Translations under genes and position numbers: made by a program
Notes under the pieces: generated by a model
What the model saw: only the letters and a program-made list of their open reading frames with translations
Database searches by the model: none
What the model was told of the DNA's origin: nothing
Assembly: GCA_029891385.1 (NCBI GenBank)
Contig: CM057227.1
Coordinates: 59,583,567 to 59,647,566 of the forward strand
Direction of reading: 5' to 3'
From: Erythroxylum novogranatense
Taxonomy: Eukaryota; Streptophyta; Magnoliopsida; Malpighiales; Erythroxylaceae
Length of the DNA: 64,000 bases
In this document: positions 11,270 through 22,785 of the stretch, piece by piece
Layout of the letters: every line of letters starts with the position of its first letter
Numbering within the stretch: the stretch's first letter is position 1

Positions 11270-11940
11270 ATGCTTGATGAAAGTACCCAGTGAATTTATA
11301 CGCAGGGTAAAATTTAACATGACAGTTAAATAAAAAATAATTTGAAAATGTAATGAAAAAATCATCGGTTGGGAGAAGAGCTAAGATGAAATCACTTTCT
11401 TTCGAGATAAGATAAAATAGTTTATATGTGTACTATCGACATCTGCGGTATAAAGATACGTTAATCTATAAGTTTTTAATGTGTGCTTCATAAAATTTCC
11501 TAGTCTCAAGTTTACTTCTTTGAGATCGCTATTATCTTTATCATTCGACTAGTTTCATACATCTCGAGGTAGCGAAGTGCATCTGAATTATTATGTGCCT
11601 TTTATTCGCTGCATGGTATTGGATAAGTAACTCACCTAGCTGATTTTGACGATTATATGTCTCCTTTATGGCATTTTTCAAATATCTTTTGCGCTCGAAA
11701 TAGCTGGAATTCATATCTGGCATTAAAATAACGAAATTAGTGTATAAATGTGATAAATATTTCACAACTTTATTGAGAAGCAAGAATAAGACGAAGGTTG
11801 GAGTGGCAAAATGTAGCACAGAATATGGAGGGAACCTATAAAAAATGTTGCGTAAAGATAAAGAAAGGGTTTTGTTCACATTATAAATTGAAAAAATTAG
11901 GATAAAAAAGTAATCGAGAAAAGAATCTGCCATCGACCGA
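11270..11940 (-). repeat. Unknown repeat, copy 3 (inverted)
   Basis: Most complete copy of the unit also found at 9,005-9,691 (partial) and 10,195-10,650. Its arms with 10,195-10,650 make a large imperfect inverted repeat around a 620-base spacer. Confidence 0.65.
11541..11933 (-). pseudogene. Unrecognised 130-codon ORF in the inverted repeat
   Basis: The minus-strand frame begins MADSFLDYFFILIFSIYNV, has a hydrophobic N-terminal half, then a basic half beginning MNSSYFERKRYLKNAIKE. The DNA before ATGAATTCC ends in ATGCCAG, a possible splice acceptor, so the second half may be a true exon and the first half intron. Similar starts occur in the two other copies (MNSTYFNR, MNSP). I do not recognise the family. 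Confidence 0.3.
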
Positions 11941-12250
11941 ATCAGTTGTTCTTTGTTTGTTGAAATAGAAGAAGTAACCTTGACTATTGCTATCTTTCTG
12001 GAATGGAGAATGGGATGTATTTAGGTTAAACAAGAAGAAGGCAAAAGAGGAGGGCAGGAATTGTTTGACTTAAGTTAGAGGAGAAAGGATATAAAGTTTA
12101 AATATAGAGTTGTTAGGGGACCTTATGGAAGGTGAGATTTGAAGAGTTGCGTGGTATTAAATAAGGGTCAGTACTCGAAATGATTTTCCTAGAGATAGGC
12201 AAAAACATAGCTCAGCTATCAATTGAAACGTCAATCTATGTTTTCATCTT
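11941..12250. other. No feature recognised
   Basis: AT-rich, purine-biased plus strand. It ends in aattgaaacgtcaatct, a word typical of the copia-LTR-associated repeats near 39 and 40 kb. Confidence 0.4.
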
Positions 12251-12965
12251 ATGTTTGTTTACTTCTGCAATATGTTATTGGTAGTATTTGACATTATTAT
12301 AGCAGTTAGAAGATTATTTGATATAACGAAAAGACGTCTCGATATCTGCTTTGTAGATTTTGGGGGTTACAATACGTTATTGGTAGTATTTGACATTATT
12401 ATAGCAGTTAGAAGATTATTTAATATAATGCAAACACGTCTCGATATCTGCTTTGTAGATTTTTGGGGTTACATGTTTTCCAAGAAGGATTATTCAATTA
12501 TTATACTCCAAGAAGAATTATGGAATTGGTAAGTGAAATTTAATCGGAGTTGGAAATGACATCAACTAAACTTCTTTAAATAAAGAAGAACAAGAGCAAG
12601 CTCAAAGAAGCAAAAATACGTTGAAGTAGTAAGACGTTCAAAAGCAGACGAAAGAAGAAAAACACTTCTGCTATACGTTATTGGTAGTATTTGACATTAT
12701 TATAGCAGTTAGAAGATTATTCGATATAACGAAAAGACGTCTCGATATCTGTTTTGTAGATTTTGGGGGCTACATGTTTTCCAAGAAGGATTAGTCAATT
12801 CGTATACTCCAAGAAGAATTATGGAATTGGTAAGTGAAATTTAATCGGAGTTGGAAATGACATCAACTGAACTGCTTTAAATAAAGAAGAACAAGAGCAA
12901 GCTCAAAAAAGCAAAAATACATTGAAGTAGTAAGACGTTTAAAAGCAGACGAAAGAAGAAAAATG
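12251..12965 (+). repeat. Tandem repeat of a copia-associated segment
   Basis: The segment TTGGTAGTATTTGACATTAT followed by tagcagttagaagatta occurs three times (about 12,280, 12,378 and 12,680). The larger unit, ending in gcaaaaatacgttgaagtag and aaaagcagacgaaagaag, occurs twice (12,370-12,660 and 12,665-12,965). Related copies lie at 28,780, 39,460, 40,210, 40,400 and 40,520. It is associated with SIRE-like LTR ends; no coding sense is evident. Confidence 0.7.
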
Positions 12966-13250
12966 AACGGAAGTTCAAAAGTTGACGAAAGCAAAAGCAG
13001 TTGTTATACTGGATAGATAATCTAATGGAAAATTTTCAACAAAGCAGACGCAGACGCGAATACTAAAGAAGACGCAGATGCAAATAGTAAAACAGACGAA
13101 GACGCGTATAACAGACGCAGAAGAAGAATCAAGAAGCAGATGCAAGAGTCGATTCGAGTTAGTTCTGTAACTCAATCGATTAACTTTCTTTAAAGATTCA
13201 AGAAACAAGAATCAAGAAGCAGTTGAAAGCATTGAGTGTGGAAAAATGGT
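12966..13250 (+). repeat. SIRE-like LTR fragment
   Basis: Contains the 'cagacgcagacg' minisatellite and the conserved block ending aagattcaagaaacaagaat, matching 22,380-22,560 nearly base for base. The LTR start and TATA are missing. Confidence 0.65.
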
Positions 13251-13334
13251 GGAAAGAATGAGACAAAGTAGAGAAGCAAAAATAAGATTCAAACCCCGTT
13301 TGAGTTTGAAGATTCTGGACAAAAAAGAAGCAGA

Positions 13335-13613
13335 TTATAAGAAAATAGCAAGCACTGAATGAAGAATGTTGTTATAATGGACAGATAATCTAATGGAAAG
13401 ATTGTAACGATGTTTATCTTTCTTGTAGTCGTTCATAATGTGTGAATCAGTTTTTAGGTAAGAGCTATTGAAAAGCAGATGGAACTTCAAAAGAAGACGG
13501 AGTTGAACAGGAGAGGGAGTTGGCATCCTCTTTCCTTGTACATATATTTTTCTCATGTCAGAAAGGAACTCCTCTGTCAAAACATAGGTTTCAAGATTAT
13601 CACCAGGAATCAT
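13335..13613 (-). pseudogene. Unrecognised coding fragment (FLSDMRKIYVQGKRMP)
   Basis: The minus-strand frame starts MIPGDNLETYVLTEEFLSD and contains DMRKIYVQGKRMPTPSPVQL. The same peptide is encoded on the plus strand at about 56,309-56,430 and, truncated, at 45,222-45,303. Changes between copies are mostly single bases without frame loss up to the end of the shared part. This suggests a piece of a real exon carried by the repeat; the family is unknown to me. Confidence 0.4.
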
Positions 13614-13619
13614 CTACTT

Positions 13620-14330
13620 TAATCTGAAAATGGATGCATGCAATAAAGAAGGCATAGTGTAGACTTGGATATGAGCAGATTCATCGTCGGTCTCTGTCCA
13701 TATAGCTAGGAAGTCTACAGCTTTGTAAAGTTTTAGAAGTCGTATTGCAGATTTGAATAATATAGTAACTGCACATATCGCTTTGTGCTATTTTTCAAGA
13801 ATGTGACATATCGCTTTGTAAAGTTTTATGCTCTAACTTTTTCTGCTTTATGTCTTACTTCAGTCTGCTTTTCACTTTTCAATATCTGACTTTGATCGTT
13901 TCACTTCTATCGTCTCGCTTATTAATTGGGAGGTGATTTTCTTCTTCTATCATCTCGCTTCTTAATTCGGAGGTGATTTGCTTTAGTTTTCTTTCCATTG
14001 TCTGCTTTTCCTCACCTCTAACACACGAAGTTGAAAAGACAGAGGAAGAAGAGAAAAACAGACGGAGTTGAGAAAGTAGACGAAGTTAAAAATAGATGGA
14101 GTTGAAAAAGTAGACAAAGTTATAAATATAGATGGAGTTGAAAAAGTAGATGAAGTTATAAATATAAACGGAGTTGAAAAAGTAGACGAAGTTAACAATA
14201 CAGACGGAACGAAAAGCAGACGATACGAACAAAAACAAACGAAGCATAAAAGCAGACGAATCAGAAAAGCAAACGGAAGTTCAATTTCCTTGTGAGAGAA
14301 GTAACGAGCTTTGACGAACTACATCAAATT
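13620..14330 (+). repeat. Copy of the 44.6-45.3 kb repeat in reverse orientation, with minisatellite
   Basis: 13,650-14,000 is the reverse complement of 44,880-45,190 (words such as tcgctttgtgctatttttca). 14,000-14,200 holds seven or more degenerate units of aaaagtagacgaagttataa and atatagatggagttg, the reverse complement of the arrays at 44,640-44,830 and 46,430-46,600. Confidence 0.75.
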
Positions 14331-15640
14331 TGCTATAAAACATAATGGACACTGGAGTAGGAAACTCGAATGCTTAATAGAATTGATCCTGATATTAGGA
14401 ATATAATGGAGTGACGCTGCACTTCAGGATTTTTGTACTTGCATGGAAAGGGAAATACACATGGTACAAACCGAGACGAAGCAGTTACCATATTATGCTA
14501 TCTAATATTACAATTCTTCAAAGTACAATCTTGATGAACGGATTTACAATCTTCCTATTGAATCAAAAGTAGCTGCTATATGGACTGACACTGACGATAA
14601 ACAACATGATAAATGTCCTCATATCCAAGTCTGCAGTAGGCATTCTTTATTTCCGGCATCCTTTTTGAGATTTGTCTGCCCTTAATATAGATGCTCGAAG
14701 TTTGTGTCACTCAAAAATTGATTAACACATTATTAATGACTACAAGAAAGATCAAGATTATTACAATCTTCCTATTGGACCACAAAGACACTGACGACCG
14801 ACGTGGAGAATGATAGACATGATAAATCTCGTCATATCCAAGTCTCCACTACGTCTTCTTTATTTGAGCCATCCTTTTTCTGGATGACAACATGATAAAT
14901 CTCGTTATATCCAAGTCTGTTGTACGCCAAGAGTTGTTGAACACTGATATTCTTTCGACAGCAACAAAAGTCGACAGCAACAACAGTGAAACTCCAAAAA
15001 CATCTGTACATACCAAAAAAAAGCTTAAAGAAGATTTACAAGTAACAGAGGAATAAACGTAACAGGAAGAAAAAACTAAGAGCAACTGCATCTGGAGTTG
15101 GTGAACACCGACATCGCTTCAACAAAGAACAACGCATTCGACAACTACAAGGAAAAAATGCTAAAAGAAGATTTACAACTAACACAGGAAACCACTGTGA
15201 TACTCTTTCGACACGAACAACAGCTACGACAAGCACCAGCAGTGTCAGACAGAAGATACAAGAGAAGGTGAGGCAATGAGCAAGAAGACACTATATAAGC
15301 AGTGACAAGGGCATGCATTGTGGGACCGCGTGCGTGATCGCCTGACAAAATATTGCATCAGAAGATTGGGCCAGGAGATTGTGTGTATAGAGAGAAACGA
15401 CACAACATGAATGACAATATGAATGAATGAAAAGATATAAACAGATATAAGTAGTCATAAGGGCATGCATTGCACGATGCCGCCGCCTGACAAAATATTG
15501 CATTAGAAGATTGGGTCAGAAGATTTCGTGTATATCGCGCGAAGACACAAGATAAAATATTGCATCAGAAGATTGGGTCAGAAAATTCGCGTAATAAAAA
15601 ATTAAAGTTTAAGATTTGCATTGTATTAAATTAGGGGCAG
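14331..15640 (+). repeat. Degenerate repeats with 'catatccaagtctg' and 'ttgcatcagaagattgg' units
   Basis: cctcatatccaagtctgc plus a run to tacgccttctttatttgag recurs at 14,610, 14,830 and 14,900, and again at 45,330 and 45,440. 14,930-15,050 is a direct copy of 45,460-45,580 (acaacagtcgacagcaacaa). The unit aaaatattgcatcagaagat + tgggtcagaagatt occurs three times at 15,345-15,600 and once at 45,850. No open frame of interest. Confidence 0.65.
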
Positions 15641-15911
15641 TACTAGAAGATGATAGAGTGAAACAGAAACAATTTGCCTTGAGATACGTTAAAAATATTT
15701 AACATGTGTAGAGAGAAAAATATGCGATGAAATGTTATTATGATTACATGTGTAGATATCATCGTATTATTTAATATCGTAATGTAAATAGTATTATTCC
15801 TATTAGGTATAAAAATTTTTGTCGCTTATATTAATAAAAAAATGCAATGAACCGTTATTATGATTATATAAAAATATGAATATATAAATGAAGTTGAATA
15901 AAAATAATGAA
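15641..15911. other. AT-rich DNA, no feature
   Basis: Target DNA into which the following solo LTR inserted; it continues at 18,013-18,166. No gene seen. Confidence 0.45.
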
Positions 15912-15916
15912 TTTAA

Positions 15917-18007
15917 TGTTAGATCGGAAAAAGAAAGCATGCTTAGTTTGGAGAAACGATAGATTTCAAAATTTTTTAAGAAATCATCTTGCAGCGGAAG
16001 CAATATATCCAAATCAGCATGCTAATCCATACATGATATGGTATAAGGATAATAAAACCAAGAACAAGATAAAAGGAATTACCGACTCCTTCTCTACAGC
16101 TTTAAATCCTCACTGCGTTATCCTCTCCTTCAGATCCAAATCCTTTGCCTTTGAGTCTTTCCTTTAGCAATCTATCTTCTTCCTTGTTGTAGTATCCTCA
16201 ACCAATTAGATTTACCACTTGTTCTTCAAGGACAACTAGGTTAACAAAAACCTTTGGTGGGAAAGGAGAAGAAATATTTGGAGGAGATTTTCTTAGAAGA
16301 AGAAGAACCAAAATTGAAACTCTTTCAATTCTTTCACTTAGGAATTTCGGTACTACCTTGCATGAAAGGAGAGAATGTCTAAAACCATGCAAGAACCCTT
16401 TCTTACATCTCAATTTCAAATATCCATGAATGGAAAGAGTGAGAGGCATCCAATGCATCACTTCACATTAATCACTCATCAAATAGCCAATAACCGAGAC
16501 TTACTTCATTTATCTTTAAAATGGCTATTTGAAAAGACCATAACCTATAATTGAATACCCATTTCGGTTTTGGCAAGAAGAAAGAAGGAAGATGGTCCAT
16601 CTAATGCACATCTTTCATCTTTAATCTAATGAATGCAAATAGGTTACATGCCAACATTAAAAGCCAACCATTAAACCATTTAATGGTAAGTTCATAACTC
16701 CATTTAATAATGATGAACCATAATAAAGACCATCTTTATTTATTATTTTAATGTCAAATGTGTGGTTACACATCTAACCTAACACAATTTCAAATTGTTT
16801 CTTCTCCATTTAAAAAATTGTTTTAATATAATTAATCTAATCAATTACATTAAACCAAAACAAGCCCATTTCTAAATGAACATATAGGCTTCCAATTAAC
16901 CATTAATTAGTATAAGCCCATCATTCAATTATGGACTTCTAAAGCCTCCAAACTACTTCTTACTTAGCTTGATAACCTTCCTTAAAGCCAAGTGGGGAAT
17001 CTTATTGACTTTGATAATTCAAACTCCAATAAGCCCGTAAATAATTCAATCTCATTGAATTAATTCTAGCTTATTAACTAAATGTCATTCCACTAAAGAC
17101 AATTAGTTGAACTATTGAATTATTAAATATTATGAGAATATGTCCAATTGCAAACCCTCTTTAGAACCTTATTATAGCCATCCGCACAACAAAGGGTAAA
17201 ATTACCGCTTTGCCCTTATGTTGGTTTTTCCTTCTAGATCTCTCATTTTACTTTATATGGTGATTAACACATAAGATCTCATCTTAGTGTTAAGACTTGA
17301 TGGGTAGCTAGTCCATCAAACTATCGACGCCATTTAATCACAAAATCTCCTTAAAACATCTAGAAGAGATGATAACACTATAAACTCTTTATTCGAGTGA
17401 ATGTTCCACGATACATGTTTCAATTAATAATTCCAACATGCGATAATCGGATTAATACCTGTAAAAATCCATTCCGATCATATCAAGAATTATAATGAAA
17501 CACATATGAGTTCACCACTCATCAAGATTGTGGTTCATAATAGCGAATGCTTAAGTTGTATGTTTCGAGATTAAAGTAACGACCCACTTTATTCTTGAAA
17601 ACATACTTGATTCCGCATTCATTTAATAGTGCCATTATCGATAGTCTACTACTATCATGATATGAAACTCATCATTCCCTTTAAGTAAACTCCTTTACTT
17701 ATATGGAGATAAATCGCAACACTACGCCTAAACCATAATCAAACGACCAACTTGATTATTCAAGCTGTGAATCAATTAATTGATTCTAATAATATACATG
17801 TTTCCCATACATCTCTATGTATATGTATATTACTTACAAATGAATTTTGGTACCTTATGACCAGATATATAATGCTCATACAGATAAAACCAAACTCTTT
17901 GTTTTATTAATAATAAATATTTTCATTACAAAACTCAGAATCAAGAAGATAAAGTTACATGTAAATACACTTGCTTTCTAGGGCACTATATTTACATAAC
18001 TCCAACA
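15917..18007 (-). mobile_element. Solo LTR of a Ty1/copia element with TSD TTTAA
   Basis: Starts TGTTAGATCGG, ends ATAACTCCAACA, and is flanked by TTTAA at 15,912-15,916 and 18,008-18,012. It is 2.09 kb and aligns along its whole length with the LTR at 58,448-60,533, where the adjoining polypurine tract and pol fix the orientation as minus. No primer site or coding sequence adjoins it, so it is a solo LTR left by LTR-LTR recombination. The ORFs inside (15,907, 16,198) are chance frames. Confidence 0.92.
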
Positions 18008-18166
18008 TTTAATAACCATGATAAAAATATTTAGAAACTGATATTGCAAATGAGAAAAAATATATGAATGAAGTTGAAAAATAATCATGAATTGAATAAT
18101 CATGATAAAAATTATTAGAAACTGATATTGCAAATAACAATAAAATTAGAAGGTGATGAACCATCT
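18008..18166. other. AT-rich DNA with short direct repeat
   Basis: tagaaactgatattgcaaat occurs twice (18,030 and 18,117). No gene. Confidence 0.5.
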
Positions 18167-18410
18167 GTTAAGTTAAAATGACTTCACATTTATGATTTTG
18201 ATTAAAAACAAATACTGAGTAGACAAACAGACAGAGAAAGAAAGATAGACGGAGAAACAAAAACAGAGTAAGTAGAAAAATAGACGGATAATGAAAAACA
18301 GACGAAGTAGAAAAACAGACGGAGAATAAAAAACAAACGAAGTAGAAAAACAGACGGAGAAAGAAAAAAACAGACGAAGTAGAAAAGCAGACGGAAGCCA
18401 AAAACAGATG
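18167..18410 (+). repeat. SIRE-like LTR start with 'cagacgaagtag' minisatellite
   Basis: Starts TGTTAAGTTAAAATGACTTC, the 5' terminus shared by LTRs at 22,191, 38,709, 39,725, 40,625 and 63,075. Then come more than ten degenerate units of aaaaacagacgaagtagaa. No polypurine tract precedes it, so it is truncated or rearranged. Confidence 0.65.
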
Positions 18411-18418
18411 CATATGTT

Positions 18419-18559
18419 ACTACAATTGCATTTGAAGAACTCTGGGAGAAGGAGGATCGATCCACATTATCCTTTGACTTGCAAACAGGAGTAAATCATC
18501 TACGTAGAGAACTGAAGGAGTTATACAAAGAAGTCAAGGAGATGGTTAAAGAATTGTAA
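18419..18559 (+). pseudogene. C-terminal coiled-coil end of a SIRE-like extra ORF
   Basis: Open frame TTIAFEELWEKEDRSTLSFD, then a heptad-like tail ending KEVKEMVKEL and a stop. Directly afterwards comes an AAAAAGGGGGAGA polypurine-like tract (18,595), as at the end of the extra ORF at 27,420. The first 100 bases recur at 18,868-18,972. Confidence 0.5.
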
Positions 18560-18776
18560 AAGTATCATCAGTTGTAATCTTCTTGTTTAATAAGAAAAAG
18601 GGGGAGAAGAGAATGAAAACCAGGTGAAGTTGATAACAGAGACGAAGTTAACAACACAGATGAAGTTGACAAAACAGACGGAAGCACATTCAAGAATCAG
18701 TTTGAGTTTGTTACAGAACTCAACTGGATAACCGTTCAAGAAGAAAGAATCAAGAAGCAGTTAAAGACGAAAGTTA

Positions 18777-18972
18777 TAAAAAACAGACGAAGTAGAAAAA
18801 GAGACAGAGAAAGAAAAAAAACAGACGAAGTAGAAAAGCAGACGGAAGCGAAAAACAGACGCATATTTTACTACAATTGCGTTTGAAGAACTCTGGGAGA
18901 AGGATGATCGATCCACATTACCCTTTGACTTGCAAACAGAAGTAAATCGTCTACGTAGAGAACTGAAGGATA
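18777..18972 (+). repeat. Direct repeat of 18,290-18,515
   Basis: Minisatellite plus the coding start TTIAFEELWEK recur with few changes (gaactctgggagaaggatga). The repeat ends abruptly at 'gaactgaagga', where RT sequence begins. Confidence 0.75.
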
Positions 18973-18975
18973 ATA

Positions 18976-19371
18976 AGCCTTGGCGGTAAGAAATATGGAG
19001 AGGTGTATGTTAAGCAACTTCCTGCTTTTGAGGATGTTAGGAATCGAGATCATGTCTATAGACTTCATAAAGCGTTATATGGTTTAAAGCAAGCTCCTAG
19101 AGCTTGGTATGATCATCTTAGTACTAGAGCTTGGTATGATCGTCGTAGTACTTTTATCTTCGAGAGTGGTTTCAGAAGAGGTCAAGTTGATAAGACGTTG
19201 TTTAGGAAGAATTGTAAGAATGAGTTTATTTTAGTACAAATTTACCTAGATGATATTATATTCGGTGCTACCAGAAAAAAGTTGTGCATCAATTTTGAAA
19301 GCTTGATGAAAGAGGAGTTTGATATGAGTATGATGGCTGTTATGTCTCTTTTAAACATATTTCAAAGTTAG
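18976..19371 (+). pseudogene. Ty1/copia reverse transcriptase fragment, SIRE-like
   Basis: Frame with VYVKQLPAFED, HKALYGLKQAPRAWYD and the catalytic YLDD box in VQIYLDDIIFGAT, ending EEFDMSMM. This is the second half of a copia RT, most like the SIRE lineage. It carries an in-frame 27-base tandem duplication (RAWYDHLST followed by RAWYDRRST). Both ends are broken: at 18,973 it abuts a repeat, and after 19,350 RNase H is missing. It lies upstream of the extra ORF at 19,664, the normal SIRE order. Confidence 0.85.
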
Positions 19372-19663
19372 CAAAACTTGATTTGAAGTGAACACTAGAG
19401 CTAAAGTAACAAAAAAACTAACGGCGTCAGAAACAGCGAGCTACAGCTGGTAACTTCTCTGGCAAGAAAGTTGTGGAGGGAAAGTCTGATAATCTCGAGG
19501 AATTTAATGACTCTAGAACACACGGTACTATATCTCTACAAGTACCCTAAAAGCAAAATCATTACGGTTATTCTCATCTCCAGACGGTTCATTTTGCTTT
19601 CCCAATTGTCTCAAACATCCGACCCTAAAAAGCTTACCAGAGTCAGTTTTTCATTCTGAAACA

Positions 19664-21960
19664 ATGGAGGCAGCCATGATATTTGGAAGACATGTGGATT
19701 TCGAGTCATTAAGGAATGATGATATGGATATGGAACCATAGATTGTAAGAGCTGGTTGGAGGAACTTCTTTGAGGTACGAGAACCATTATACACAAATGA
19801 GATTTTCAATTTTTGGAAGAATGCTCAGCTAGTAGACAACATTGTAGTATCATCAGTAGATGGTGTATCCGTTGTTGTGACTAAAGAGTTAATAAAGAAG
19901 GTGACCGATTATCCGTCAATTGTTGAGACCCTCTTTACCAAGGCCGGATGGATGTCCCAAATCTGTACGAGAGAGGAAGATGTGAGAAGACAATTATATG
20001 GAGCCAATGATCCATGGGAGAGGAAGACCTCTAGTTTGGTTCCGAAGGCGAGGATTCTCCATGCAATTGCTTAATTGCATTTTACCCAGCGAGTTCAAGG
20101 CATTTGGTGACTACGTTGATGAACAATGCTTGTTTTACCTGCTAAATCGCAATCCCATCGACTTACCCTTCTTAATCTTTCACTACATGATTAAGGGGAT
20201 GAAGGATACAAATAGCTATCCTTACGGTATGTTGTTTACAAGGATTTTTAAGGAATCTGGAGTCCTCCTACATCAAGGACATAAAAGGATTGTACCTGTG
20301 AAGAGTAAGATTGATTCAATCACAATACAGCGAATGGGTCTAAGGACTGTAACCAAAGAAGAAGCCGACTCTTCAAGGAGAACTAGGACTGAGGGGGAGC
20401 GTGTTTTGAAGATGACTCCCGCTTCAAGTTCTCGACCTCAAGTGAGTACGAGATCGCCTGCGGATGAATTAAGAAGAATGATTGGAAGACCGCTAATAAA
20501 ACAGGCGAGTCCTGGAATGGAAGCAAGTCAATCCCAGAGGACAGAAGAAGGTCCCACAAAAAGATAAGGAGAAAGTCTTTTAAGTGAAATTAGAAAGAAG
20601 GAAAAGAGATCGCCTAGGATTCGGACTCTACGGCAACGAGAAGAAAAGAATGCCAGAGACCAGAGTGGGGAACAATCCTCTCAATCTCGTGAACCCAGAG
20701 GAACAAGATCTTTAGTCTCTATTCTGGAAGAGGATTTAGCCACAAAAGCCAAAGAGACTGAGAAGAAAAGAAAATCAGAATCTGAGAGAGGAAAATCTCG
20801 AGTGCAGAAATCTTCAAGACTGACTGAAGCAAAAGAAAAGACTAAGAAGATTAGTCGGAAGAAGACCGTGTCAATTGCTGGGGAAGTTAGTCGAGAGAAA
20901 GAAAACATTGATGCTGCTCAAATAGAAAAAGAAACTGAGCAGAGCACAGTTGAGGAAACCACCATTGCTCAACAGGAGGAACCAGTGGAGCAAAGCCTCG
21001 TTCAGGAGAATCTCAGTGAAGCACAACCAGAAGCAACGGCAGAATCAGACTAGCATATTCATGAATCTTGTCTGATGGTATACAACTATGATAGGTTTTT
21101 GAGAAAACAGAGGCTGAAGATCAGAATGGTGGAAGTTGTTACCAGAAGGAGAACTGCTATTGCAATCTGTAGTCAACCAGTAAAGAAGATAGTGGCTGTG
21201 GTACGAACTATGTTGATTAATAGTAACACATGGGAATTACTAAAAGAAGATGAAAAGATCTTCTACGATGCTTTGAGGGATGGTGCTACCAAGCCATACC
21301 CTTCAAAACGTCCCTGCAAACCGTGTACTATTTTTTCGATCACTGAAAACATGACAATAAAGGTTGCACCAGATATCCAGCCAAGAGTCCCTCTGGATTT
21401 GACTAAGGGGAAGTCAAAATTATTTCCTAAGGAAGAAGCTACTAATGATCTGTCCGCAGATCAAATAGCAGAAGAAGTGCGAAAAATTGATCAGGCATGC
21501 GCTTCTACACAGAATAAAGATGAAGTGAGCTGCAGTTATACTGACAAGAAGGAAGACTGTCCAGTGGGGGGAAGAGTAATGACAGGGACATTTATTGAGT
21601 TCCTTGTTCAGACAGTTCTGCGTATTGGACCTCTGACTAATACACTATCTATTCAAGTACATGCATTAACCCTGTAAGGAAGACAGTTGTTGATGTCGCA
21701 TTTCTTCATTGACTTAGATCTTCCCAAGGTAAATGTTTATTCGCCCACCAATGATCGAGATAAATGAAGAATACATTCCGACCTCATATGCTTATACTAC
21801 TTCAATCCCATTCACCTCCTCGGAGATGTTGATCAAGCCTCCTCGTCGATTGACCCACCAGATGAACTCAACAGACACGTGGTGAAGTCAATGAGATCAA
21901 GGAGACGATGAATGATTCAAGAAGATGATGATAGAATCGCTAAAGAGCCACCATCGTTAA
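19664..21960 (+). pseudogene. Extra ORF downstream of pol in a SIRE-like element, copy 1
   Basis: Degraded frame of roughly 750 codons. The N-terminal third reads GRHVDFESL, FWKNAQLVDN, REEDVRRQLYGAND, then LHAI and EQCLFYLLNRNPIDLPFL, MIKGMKDTNSYPYGMLFTRI; this matches my memory of the plant 'putative plant transposon protein' domain. The middle is highly charged (KAKETEKKRKSESERGKSR) and the C-terminus acidic. It is broken by a TAG near 19,738, a frameshift near 20,070, a TAA at 20,564 and others. ORFs in this place in SIRE elements are called envelope-like; no signal peptide or membrane segment is visible here. Homology to copy 2 starts earlier, at about 19,410. Confidence 0.72.
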
Positions 21961-22177
21961 TCATTTTTTATTATAACAAATAGGGGAGAATAAGAGAAGA
22001 AAAGAAGAGAATGAACAAGGGAGAAGAGAATGAGCAAAAAGAAGAGGGTGTTCGTAAAAGAAGGTGTGACCAAGGCATTAAGAAAGGAAGAAGTCAAAGA
22101 AGAAGTTCGAAGATAAGTTTTTGTTTTCTTCAAAAATTTGTAATTTTGTTTTCTTTTGTATATAATTTGTTATTATC

Positions 22178-22190
22178 AAAAAGGGGAGAT
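22178..22190 (+). other. Polypurine tract
   Basis: AAAAAGGGGAGA immediately before TGTTAAG, the LTR start. The same layout is seen at 27,695-27,709 and 38,696-38,708. Confidence 0.75.
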
Positions 22191-22572
22191 TGTTAAGTAC
22201 AAATGACTTAACTTAGATATGATTTTGATGAATAACAAAAAGAACAAACAAAAAAGAACACAGACGACGTCAAGCAGACGCAGACACAAAGCAGACGCAG
22301 ACGCAGACACAAAGCAGACGCAGACGCTAAGCAAGGCGTATACAAAATGACGCTAAGCAAAGGCACTCGAGACCAAAGCGACGCAGAGCCAAAATAGTAA
22401 AGTAGAAGCAGATGCAAATAGTAAAACAGAAGAAGATACGTATAACAGACGCAGAAGAAGAATCAAGAAGCAGACGCAAGAGTCGGTTCGAGTTAGTAAC
22501 AGAACTGAACTGATTAACCGTTTCTTTAAAGATTCAAGAAACAAGAATCAAGAAGTAGTTGGAGACGAAGGC

Positions 22573-22580
22573 TATAAATA
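22573..22580 (+). promoter_or_regulatory. TATA box of SIRE-like LTR
   Basis: TATAAATA in ggctataaatacaagtcg. The same word at the same LTR position occurs at 63,623, about 100 bases after the conserved tttaaagatt block, so it is conserved between copies. Confidence 0.65.
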
Positions 22581-22785
22581 CAAGTCGAAGCCGAAGATTG
22601 CAAAGTTAGACAACGTGAGAAAAAGTTGTCGTAAAAGCGTTAAGTGCAAATTTAGCCGAGAGCTATTTTACTGTGACAAGCGTTTAAATACTTTTCTGAG
22701 AGAAAGTAGTATAGATACCCTGCAGAGGCTAAGTGTGAAAGAATACTGGTTGTAGGGACCAGAAGAGGCTCGCAAATTAGTAAAT

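Noticed and set aside
11270..11330. Possible B3-domain words (MKVPSEFIR-like) on the plus strand
   Set aside because: Only about ten residues, with no supporting motif and frame stops on both sides.
18168..18465. Minus-strand ORFs resembling Phe/Ser-rich membrane proteins
   Set aside because: They are readings of the 'cagacgaagtag' minisatellite; every copy of the array gives similar frames in several phases.
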